In this document: in pieces, positions 1-5,709 of the stretch
Position numbering within the stretch: position 1 is the stretch's first letter
Layout of the letters: every line of letters starts with the position of its first letter
Assembly (NCBI GenBank): GCA_025455225.1
Contig: JALOMY010000187.1
Coordinates: 1-6,577 of the forward strand
DNA: 6,577 nt
Direction of reading: 5' to 3'
Source: Cyclobacteriaceae bacterium
Lineage (GTDB): Bacteria > Bacteroidota > Bacteroidia > Cytophagales > Cyclobacteriaceae
The notes under the pieces: generated by a model
What the model was told of the DNA's origin: nothing
The model's input: the letters and a program-made list of their open reading frames with translations, nothing else
Databases searched by the model: none
Position numbers and translations under genes: made by a program

Positions 1-183
1 CATCCGTTTGTAGTTGAAAGCCTTGAACTCTTCAGCAACCTGCCGGAAGAAGAAAAGGCCAAGATTCACTTCATTCATTTCAATCACACCAACCCGTTAC
101 TGAACAAAAATAGTATTCAATACCAGCAGGTTATAAAGGCAGGAATTAAATTGGCTAGTCCAATGGATTTACTTCCGTTATAA
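1..183 (+). CDS. PqqB-like MBL-fold metallohydrolase, C-terminal end (partial)
   Basis: The first reading frame is open from the window edge to a TAA at 181-183 and gives the last 60 residues of a protein whose start lies to the left. The segment IHFNHTNPLL (residues 25-34 of the fragment), followed by a charged stretch and a final G-I-K-L-A-S-P-M-D segment, resembles the C-terminus of PqqB-type metallo-beta-lactamase-fold proteins, where an I-H-x-N-x-T-N-P motif is characteristic. PqqB takes part in pyrroloquinoline quinone synthesis, but Bacteroidota often carry PqqB-like hydrolases without other pqq genes and none is visible here, so the biochemical role stays open. The metal-binding HxHxDH motif would lie outside the window. 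Family assignment is fairly good; function is uncertain. Confidence 0.72.
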   Translation, partial: HPFVVESLELFSNLPEEEKAKIHFIHFNHTNPLLNKNSIQYQQVIKAGIKLASPMDLLPL

Positions 184-229
184 GTTATGCGTAATTTTTA
201 TGACTGGGTTTGAATTTGATTGCCCAAAA

Positions 230-478
230 TTATTTGAGGAAATAAGCTACGATTAAGCAGTTTTCATTTCGGTTTGCATTACAAACAGTTGAAGCAAGTT
301 GACTTACTCCAACCTGAAATACTAAATTTAGTACACCCTTGCTGCTGTTGGCTTTAATCACGAACAGGAGTGTAAGGGCGTAAATAAAATTAAACGCCAT
401 GAACATCATCACTGCTTCCGTAAACCCGAAGTCAAAACTCATTATCGGGTTGTTGATTGTCTTTTTTTTATTCACCAT
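230..478 (-). CDS. Hypothetical small protein, one possible membrane segment (doubtful gene)
   Basis: An 82-codon frame runs from an ATG at 476-478. I do not recognise it. Residues 22-43 are strongly hydrophobic (VMMFMAFNFIYALTLLFVIK) and could form one transmembrane helix after a lysine-rich start (K4-K6). The second half looks less protein-like. An 8-A run on the coding strand begins three codons into the frame. No Shine-Dalgarno sequence or convincing promoter precedes the ATG. A later ATG at 440-442 (residue 13) would keep the hydrophobic segment but also lacks an SD. There is no terminator on its strand, and the nearest strong terminator (532-570) works in the opposite direction. It could be a real small membrane protein, a decayed remnant, or a chance frame. 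Confidence 0.25.
   Translation of the reverse strand: MVNKKKTINNPIMSFDFGFTEAVMMFMAFNFIYALTLLFVIKANSSKGVLNLVFQVGVSQLASTVCNANRNENCLIVAYFLK
299..330 (+). promoter_or_regulatory. Possible Bacteroidota-type promoter inside the intergenic region
   Basis: TTG at 299-301 is followed after 21 bases by TAAATTTA at 323-330, which matches the Bacteroidota -7 box TAnnTTTG at seven of eight positions. The -7 box lies inside the 14-bp palindrome at 320-333. Transcription from here would run towards the plus-strand terminator at 532-570 and give an RNA of roughly 230 nt. In AT-rich DNA such a match can arise by chance, so this is only a candidate. Confidence 0.2.
320..333. repeat. 14-bp perfect palindrome TACTAAATTTAGTA
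   Basis: The sequence TACTAAATTTAGTA equals its own reverse complement over all 14 bases. It overlaps the candidate -7 box at 323-330, which is where an operator for a dimeric repressor could sit. It also lies within the doubtful 82-codon minus-strand frame. A 14-bp palindrome is expected somewhere in a window of this size with appreciable probability, so the palindrome is certain but a function is not. Confidence 0.5.
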
Positions 479-531
479 GCTTTTGATTCTTTAGTTGGTT
501 GATTTTGGTTTTTAATTGGGTTTTATTTTTT

Positions 532-570
532 AGAAGCCGCCTCATAAGGGTGGCTTCTTCTTTTTATTCT
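532..570 (+). terminator. Rho-independent terminator, plus strand
   Basis: An inverted repeat pairs 532-542 (AGAAGCCGCCT) with 548-558 (GGGTGGCTTCT) around the 5-base loop CATAA. This gives an 11-bp stem that includes two G-U pairs. It is followed by a T-rich tail at 559-570 containing five consecutive T (561-565). On the minus strand the hairpin is followed by an A-rich sequence, so it should act only on plus-strand transcripts. The nearest plus-strand coding sequence upstream ends at 183, about 350 bases earlier. The terminator therefore closes a long PqqB-like 3' UTR or a separate small RNA. Confidence 0.75.
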
Positions 571-644
571 GATCATGGATGGGTGAAAACATCCTGTTAA
601 CCAGTTAATAACTATCTGTTACTGATCTGAAAATGTTATCTGCA

Positions 645-652
645 TATCTTTA
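645..652 (+). promoter_or_regulatory. Possible -7 box for the YghO-like gene
   Basis: TATCTTTA at 645-652 fits the Bacteroidota -7 consensus TAnnTTTG except for the last base, and lies about 40 bases before the ATG at 693. The expected -33 TTG is not clear; ACTG at 621-624 is the nearest candidate at a suitable distance. The position just after the terminator at 532-570 supports a new transcription unit starting here. Confidence 0.3.
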
Positions 653-679
653 ACTTCGCCCCTTAGTTAAGTAAACGCC

Positions 680-684
680 AGAGG
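680..684 (+). promoter_or_regulatory. Ribosome binding site AGAGG for the YghO-like gene
   Basis: AGAGG lies eight bases before the ATG at 693-695, a good Shine-Dalgarno position that supports this start. The three complete minus-strand genes in the window lack a comparable purine-rich site. Confidence 0.5.
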
Positions 685-692
685 TCTTGTAA

Positions 693-1865
693 ATGAAAAT
701 TACGGTTGTCAATACCCCATCCTTAGTCCGGGACTTTCTGAAGGTGCATGTGTTGATGAACCAGGGTAATCCGAATTGGATATGCCCGCTGAATAAGGAC
801 ATCGAAGGTGTCTTTGATCCAAAAGCCAACAAAGCCTTTCGACACGGTGAAGCCATTCGTTGGATATTAACCAACAACGAGGGAGAATTGACGGGCCGCA
901 TTGCAGCGTATGTCAACAAACGGTACACCAATAAAGGCGATGAATGGCCTGTAGGAGGGATTGGATTTTTTGATTGCATTGATGACGAGGCATCTGCCAA
1001 TGTCTTGTTTGATACAGCTAAAAAATGGCTGGAAGAGAGGGGTATGAAAGCAATGGACGGGCCCATTAACTTTGGTGAGCGCGATAAGTGGTGGGGTTTG
1101 CTGGTGGAGGGATTTCATGAGCCTCTTTACGGTATGCCGTATAACCCGCCTTATTACCAGAAGTTGTTTGAGCAATACGGTTTCCAGGTCTTTTACAATC
1201 AGATTTGTTGGTATTTGCCTGTAGCCGGTGAAGGTCAGCAATTACAACCCAAGTTTTATGAAGCTCATGCCCGGTTTGCCACCCAAACAGAATTCAAGGC
1301 GGTTAAACTGGACAAGCGAAAGCTTAATCAGTTCGCGATCGACTTCTGTACCGTTTATAATAAAGCCTGGGCCAGTCATTCCGGTAATAAACAAATGACT
1401 ACTGAACAGGCAATCAGGTTATTTAATTCGATGAAACCAGTATTGGATGAAACCCTTTTCTGGTTTGTCTACCATAAACAGGAACCGATTGCCATGTGGA
1501 TCAATATTCCTGATCTGAACCAGGCTTTCCGTTATCTGAATGGAAAATTCGGTTGGTGGGAGAAGATCAGGTTTATGTATTACATGAAGCGCGGTGTATG
1601 CAATCGGTTTGTGGGTATCATTTATGGTATTGTACCTGAGTTTCAGGGAAGCGGGGTTGATTATTATATGATCGTTGAGGCAGAGAAAGTTATTAAAGAA
1701 AAGGGACAGTATAAATCTGTTGAATTGATGTGGCAGGGAGATTTCAACCCGAAGATGCTCAACATTTCTCAGCACCTGGGCGGTATCCAAAGCCGCAGGT
1801 TAATTACATACCGGTATATTTTTGACCGGTCTGTTCCGTTCAAGCGGCACCCAATACTTAACTAA
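693..1865 (+). CDS. YghO-like GNAT-superfamily protein
   Basis: A 390-residue cytosolic protein without signal peptide or membrane segments. It resembles the YghO family of GNAT-type acyltransferase-like proteins common in Bacteroidota, whose substrate is unknown. The N-terminal half has G-R-I-A-A-Y (68-73), G-G-I-G-F-F-D (88-94), a M-D-G-P-I-N-F segment (121-127), W-G-L-L-V-E-G-F (134-141) and N-P-P-Y-Y (151-155); this arrangement is typical of the family. The C-terminal half carries a GNAT-like core: G-I-V-P-E-F-Q-G-S-G-V (312-322), resembling the acyl-CoA pyrophosphate loop, then an amphipathic helix and a final strand near 343-376. Two GNAT-like halves are therefore likely. The start is supported by AGAGG eight bases upstream and by a -7-like box at 645-652. 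It appears monocistronic and converges on the S10 peptidase gene 40 bases away. Family call is fairly confident; the reaction is not known. Confidence 0.75.
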   Translation: MKITVVNTPSLVRDFLKVHVLMNQGNPNWICPLNKDIEGVFDPKANKAFRHGEAIRWILTNNEGELTGRIAAYVNKRYTNKGDEWPVGGIGFFDCIDDEASANVLFDTAKKWLEERGMKAMDGPINFGERDKWWGLLVEGFHEPLYGMPYNPPYYQKLFEQYGFQVFYNQICWYLPVAGEGQQLQPKFYEAHARFATQTEFKAVKLDKRKLNQFAIDFCTVYNKAWASHSGNKQMTTEQAIRLFNSMKPVLDETLFWFVYHKQEPIAMWINIPDLNQAFRYLNGKFGWWEKIRFMYYMKRGVCNRFVGIIYGIVPEFQGSGVDYYMIVEAEKVIKEKGQYKSVELMWQGDFNPKMLNISQHLGGIQSRRLITYRYIFDRSVPFKRHPILN

Positions 1866-1905
1866 GCATACCTGTTTCTGTCTATAAGTTTTATAATCGA
1901 TTGAT

Positions 1906-3444
1906 TTACTTCAAATCGTTCAATAAAAATTCACGAATGTCTTTTACCAGTTTATCAAAGTCGGGCTGGTGGTTGTACATCATATGACCGCCTTCATAAT
2001 ACGTTAGTTTTACCTGTTCTTTTGGAATCCCGTTTCGGGAGAACGTATACTCGGCATCAAAGAATGGCGTAATCAAATCGTAATAACCGCAGGCAACCAG
2101 TACATTTAAATCTTTGTTTCTTCGCATGGCATCGCCCAGCATACGGGAAACATTGACATACATGGGTTCCCAATAACTTCCTTCAGGCACGGTACGCCAC
2201 CGCCATTTGTTATTGATCTCCGGATTTGATGTTCTGTAAGGCCTGTCCATTTCAACGTTTAACTCCCCCGACAGGTAATGATTGAGTGCAGCCGTATAGG
2301 CAGCATCAATTCCATAACTAGCCGGATCACCGAGGGTAGGATGATCAGCCACGGCATCGGATTCTTTGCCCATGTATCGTCCGTCCAGTCTTCCGATGGT
2401 CAGGTTTTGATCACGAAGAAGTTCTTTCTGAAACCGGTCCATTAGAATTTTTAAATCCGATTGAAGTATATAGTGCTCCGGTAATCCGGTATAGGAAGCT
2501 ACCCGTGATGCAAGTTTAGTACGATCCGCTTCCGGTAAGTAATTCCCTTTGTACAATGCCGGCACATATTCGTTGTAGGTGAATTCTGAAACTTCCGTCA
2601 GGAAGTCTTGCAGTGATTTTCCCTGACCTGCTTTTTTATGGTACCATGCAGTTGCTGCCATGCTGGGCAGGTAGGTAATGTAGGAAGTTATGTTATCATG
2701 AACGGAAGTGGAGCCTTCATAGTCAAGCGCCTGTGATATCAGGATCAATCCGTTCAACGCCATGGATTGCCCGCCTTTTTCCAGAGCATTGGTAACCGTG
2801 GCAGCGCGTGTTGTGCCAAAACTTTCACCGGCAATGTATTTGGGTGATAACCAGCGTTTGTGTTTGGATACCCATAACCGAATAAACTGGGCAATGGAGT
2901 TGGCATCTTCATTCAAACCCCAAAAGTCTTCTGTTTTGCCGGAGCCGATTACGGTGCTGAATCCTGTCCCTACCGGATCGATAAATACCAGGTCAGTCAG
3001 ATCCAGCAAGGCCTTGGTATTGCGCTCGATTTTATAAGGTGCTGCGCCATCGTCTGTTTTTGCTTCGCTGTCGGTTTTAACAATCACCGGTCCGAAGAAT
3101 CCCATATGCAACCAAACCGATGCCGAGCCCGGCCCGCCATTGAAAATGAACATGACGGGTCGTTGTACCGGTTTCGCATCGCCTTCTTTAATATATGAAG
3201 TTGACCAGATGGAAGCAACGGGTTCGTCTTTATCGTTCTTCAGGTAAGTTTCCCCGGCAACGACTTTGTATTTAAGGGTTACCCCCGAAAAGGTTCCCTG
3301 CTGAGCAGTGACAAATTCTTTAGGTGCCGGAATGGGTTTAGGTGTTTGTGCTTCTTCTTTCTTTTCCTGGGCAATGAGACTAAAGGAAGAAAGAAAACAA
3401 ATCCATAATACGGAGAGAAACGCATGCATGGTTGATTGCTTCAT
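1906..3444 (-). CDS. Secreted/periplasmic S10 family serine carboxypeptidase
   Basis: A 512-residue alpha/beta-hydrolase-fold peptidase that should remove C-terminal amino acids from peptides outside the cytoplasm. Residues 1-26 form a signal peptide: charged start, hydrophobic core, and a likely cut after A-Q (25-26). The cysteine at 16 is not in a lipobox. S10 landmarks are in order: oxyanion-hole segment F-N-G-G-P-G-S-A-S (101-109), D-P-V-G-T-G-F-S (156-163), nucleophile S208 in G-E-S-F-G (206-210), acid D456 in C-G-Y-Y-D (452-456), and H487 in E-G-G-H (484-487). The catalytic triad is complete, so it is probably active. The length is normal for bacterial S10 proteins. It begins 12 bases after the acyl-CoA dehydrogenase stop and is the last gene of the minus-strand cluster. 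The bases before the ATG (ACTACTCTCT) contain no Shine-Dalgarno sequence. Substrate preference cannot be read from the sequence. Confidence 0.93.
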   Translation of the reverse strand: MKQSTMHAFLSVLWICFLSSFSLIAQEKKEEAQTPKPIPAPKEFVTAQQGTFSGVTLKYKVVAGETYLKNDKDEPVASIWSTSYIKEGDAKPVQRPVMFIFNGGPGSASVWLHMGFFGPVIVKTDSEAKTDDGAAPYKIERNTKALLDLTDLVFIDPVGTGFSTVIGSGKTEDFWGLNEDANSIAQFIRLWVSKHKRWLSPKYIAGESFGTTRAATVTNALEKGGQSMALNGLILISQALDYEGSTSVHDNITSYITYLPSMAATAWYHKKAGQGKSLQDFLTEVSEFTYNEYVPALYKGNYLPEADRTKLASRVASYTGLPEHYILQSDLKILMDRFQKELLRDQNLTIGRLDGRYMGKESDAVADHPTLGDPASYGIDAAYTAALNHYLSGELNVEMDRPYRTSNPEINNKWRWRTVPEGSYWEPMYVNVSRMLGDAMRRNKDLNVLVACGYYDLITPFFDAEYTFSRNGIPKEQVKLTYYEGGHMMYNHQPDFDKLVKDIREFLLNDLK

Positions 3445-3456
3445 AGAGAGTAGTAA

Positions 3457-5256
3457 TTAGAATAGTTGTTTATTTTTTACCTGGACAAGGTAGTCGGGAT
3501 TCATTAATGTTTTGGCATACGCTTCAGCGTGCGGTAATTCATAACGGAAGTAAAACTTCATGGTATGTATAATACCTTCATAAAAGGACTGGCTTTGCCT
3601 GGAAAAATTTCTATCCGAAAGAGAAACCTGCGCAGAAGTAGCCTGTTTGAGCCATTGCCAGGCTACTACCAGGCATCCCATCAGGTCCATAAATACGGTG
3701 GCATCCGATAGGTACCGGTCTGCATCATTTCCGGCATTCCGGTTAAGGTGTTCTAAAACTTTACGGATGTTTTGCACTTCAATATTAAGTTGATTGGAAT
3801 ACGCTTTTAGAGATTCATGTGTGTTCGCCTCATCGATTGTTTCCTTAATCCTGGTTAAGAGAAGTTGTAATGCCATTCCTTTTTCCATCGATACTTTTCG
3901 GCCGAGTAGATCGAGGGATTGAATTCCTGTAGTTCCTTCATAAAGGGTAAAGATTTTCAGATCGCGATAATATTGCTGAACCGGAAAATCCATGGTGTAG
4001 CCGTATCCTCCAAAAGTCTGAATGGCCAGGGCAGCCGATCGGTTGGCTTGTTCAGAACACCAGGCTTTCACAATGGGTGTTAAAATTTCAAGCAATAGCC
4101 AGGCTTCTTGCTTCGCATCTCCTGCTGCAGCATGAGCAAGATCGAATTGCCGGTTACATTCCATGGTCAGAGCAAGCCCGCCCTCCACTATGGCTTTTTG
4201 GGTAAGGAGCATGCGTTGTACATCTGCATGTTGGATAATCAATGCAGGAGGGTTCAGTGGATTTTTTTCGCTGGGCAAACGTCCCTGAGTTCGTTCCTGG
4301 GCATAATCCAGGGAGGCCAGGTAAGCAGCCATGGCAATGGAAACAGCACCCATACCTACACTGATGCGTGCTTCATTCATCATCTGGAACATGTATGCCA
4401 GACCTTTGTTTGGTTCTCCTATAAGCCAGCCTTTGCAATTATCCTGTTCACCGAAAACGAGGTGTGTAGTTGCATAAGCGCGCTGTCCAAGTTTTTTAAA
4501 ATCGCCTGCACAGAAAACATCATTCTCACTGATCAGTCCATGATCACCGGGCCAGTATTTGGGAATAATAAAAAGTGAAATGCCCTTGGTACCGGCAGGG
4601 GCTCCTTCAATACGGGCCAGTGTAAGGTGAATGAAGTTTTCGCAGGCTTGATGATGTCCACCGGAAATAAAAATCTTTTGCCCTTTGATTTTATAAAAGC
4701 CTTCACCTATAGGTGAGGCGATTGTTGTGATGTCGGATAATGAGCTTCCTGCCTGGGGCTCAGTAAGAGCCATCGTTCCTTGCCATTTCCCTGAATACAT
4801 GTTGGGAACGAAAAGGTCATGCTGTTCACGGGTACCAAAACTATTTATTAATGCCGCAGCGCCAGCAGTCAACCCCATATAACCAATGGCCCCGTTGTTG
4901 GCTGCAGTAAAAATGTGGTGACCGGCATTGAAAACCATCATGGGTAATTGCAGTCCTCCATGTTCCATACTGGCACCGCCACCAATCCAACCTTGTTCAG
5001 CTCCATGTTTTATTATCGTTTTTAATTGAGCATGAGTGATCACATTGCCTGAACCATCATAGTGTACAGCGTGTTCATCCATTTCACGGAAATACGGAAA
5101 CATATCACGGTCAGCCAGTTGCTTGGCCGACTCGACAATCATCCAGGCTTGTTCCCAGGTAAGATGTTGAAATTTATTTAAGGCAAATAAGTCGGGGAGA
5201 TTATGAACTTCCTCAAGAAGAAAACGGATATGATCCATTCGGGTATAACGGGCCAT
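3457..5256 (-). CDS. Long-type acyl-CoA dehydrogenase (DmdC-like, FAD-dependent)
   Basis: A 599-residue flavoprotein expected to introduce a 2,3-double bond into an acyl-CoA and pass electrons to an electron-transfer flavoprotein. Regions in order: an N-terminal extension (1-35), an alpha-helical domain (about 35-160), a middle beta domain opened by T-E-P-Q-A-G-S-S-L-S-D (165-175), a helical C-domain (about 285-450) with G-G-Y-G-Y-T (416-421), and an extra C-terminal helical domain (about 460-595). The putative catalytic base is E440 in Y-E-G-T-T-G-I-Q (439-446). The extra domain and length match the group containing DmdC (methylmercaptopropionyl-CoA dehydrogenase) rather than short ACADs of about 380 residues. 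The substrate is unknown; DMSP-related chemistry should not be assumed from this similarity. It starts 60 bases after the RidA stop and ends 12 bases before the S10 gene. An in-frame ATG at residue 7 is an alternative start; no SD separates the two. Confidence 0.92.
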   Translation of the reverse strand: MARYTRMDHIRFLLEEVHNLPDLFALNKFQHLTWEQAWMIVESAKQLADRDMFPYFREMDEHAVHYDGSGNVITHAQLKTIIKHGAEQGWIGGGASMEHGGLQLPMMVFNAGHHIFTAANNGAIGYMGLTAGAAALINSFGTREQHDLFVPNMYSGKWQGTMALTEPQAGSSLSDITTIASPIGEGFYKIKGQKIFISGGHHQACENFIHLTLARIEGAPAGTKGISLFIIPKYWPGDHGLISENDVFCAGDFKKLGQRAYATTHLVFGEQDNCKGWLIGEPNKGLAYMFQMMNEARISVGMGAVSIAMAAYLASLDYAQERTQGRLPSEKNPLNPPALIIQHADVQRMLLTQKAIVEGGLALTMECNRQFDLAHAAAGDAKQEAWLLLEILTPIVKAWCSEQANRSAALAIQTFGGYGYTMDFPVQQYYRDLKIFTLYEGTTGIQSLDLLGRKVSMEKGMALQLLLTRIKETIDEANTHESLKAYSNQLNIEVQNIRKVLEHLNRNAGNDADRYLSDATVFMDLMGCLVVAWQWLKQATSAQVSLSDRNFSRQSQSFYEGIIHTMKFYFRYELPHAEAYAKTLMNPDYLVQVKNKQLF

Positions 5257-5316
5257 AGATGAACGGTTAATATTGGATTAAATGCACCGATATAAAATTC
5301 AATGGATAAAGCATGT

Positions 5317-5697
5317 TCAGCCGGGCAGTTCGGCTACACATTCAATTTCAACCAGGGCTTCTTTTGGAAGCCGACTTACTTCAACGGTGGTTCTGGCCGG
5401 TTTATGATCCCCGAAAAAGGCTTCATAAGCTTTGTTCATTTTTTCAAAGTCGGCAAAGTTTTTTAGAAACACAGAGGTTTTAATAATGTGATTCCGGTTG
5501 CATCCTGCCGCTTTCAATACCGACTCAAGATTATTCAACACAACGGTTGTTTGTTCAGTGATGTTAATTCCTTCGATGGTCATGGTTTCCGGATTCAAGG
5601 GTGTTTGTCCTGAACAGAATATGAGGTTTCCGCTTTGAAGGGCATGACAATAAGGACCAATGGCTTTGGGGGCGTGCTCTGAATAAATGGTTTTCAT
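5317..5697 (-). CDS. ridA: RidA family reactive enamine/imine deaminase
   Basis: A 126-residue cytosolic protein of the Rid (YjgF/YER057c/UK114) family, normally a homotrimer, which hydrolyses 2-aminoacrylate and other reactive enamines/imines to 2-keto acids and ammonia. The family's features are present: A-I-G-P-Y (12-16) with Y16 matching E. coli RidA Y17, F-C-S-G-Q (27-31), and A-R-T-T-V-E-V (101-107). The arginine R102, which binds the substrate carboxylate (E. coli R105), and E117 in V-E-I-E-C-V-A (116-122, E. coli E120) are both kept, so this belongs to the active RidA subgroup. A threonine (T104) stands where E. coli has C107. The length is typical. It lies 12 bases after the stop of the DUF3089 frame and 60 bases before the acyl-CoA dehydrogenase, inside the minus-strand cluster. 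There is no SD before the ATG (preceding bases AAATCAACTCT). Confidence 0.93.
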   Translation of the reverse strand: MKTIYSEHAPKAIGPYCHALQSGNLIFCSGQTPLNPETMTIEGINITEQTTVVLNNLESVLKAAGCNRNHIIKTSVFLKNFADFEKMNKAYEAFFGDHKPARTTVEVSRLPKEALVEIECVAELPG

Positions 5698-5709
5698 AGA
5701 GTTGATTTT

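Larger units (their letters stand above)
184..692. other. Intergenic region with no confident gene
   Basis: About 510 bases lie between the PqqB-like stop codon and the YghO-like start. The stretch is AT-rich. It contains a weak minus-strand open frame (230-478), a 14-bp perfect palindrome at 320-333, an 8-T run at 462-469, a plus-strand intrinsic terminator at 532-570, and a possible promoter for the downstream gene near 645-652. I see no tRNA cloverleaf, no insertion-sequence ends and no tandem repeats. Confidence 0.6.

Noticed and set aside
203..225. Hairpin TGGG...CCCA after the doubtful minus-strand frame as its terminator
   Set aside because: Only about four base pairs with a long loop, and the minus-strand sequence that follows is A-rich rather than T-rich.
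650..1790. Minus-strand open frames within the YghO-like gene (650-1066, 867-1241, 1419-1790)
   Set aside because: They lie opposite a well-supported coding sequence, show no recognisable domains and have unlikely composition; they are antisense shadows.
1866..1920. Possible bidirectional terminator between the convergent genes
   Set aside because: The only hairpin seen, CGATT(GA) at 1898-1904 with TCAAATCG at 1911-1918, is short with a bulge, overlaps the S10 stop codon, and lacks a T tract in either direction.
2762..3037. Plus-strand 91-codon frame inside the S10 peptidase gene
   Set aside because: Antisense to conserved S10 motifs including the nucleophile region; no start signal and no recognisable protein.
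4108..4578. Plus-strand 156-codon frame inside the acyl-CoA dehydrogenase gene
   Set aside because: Cysteine- and histidine-rich antisense translation of a conserved gene, without RBS or domain signature.
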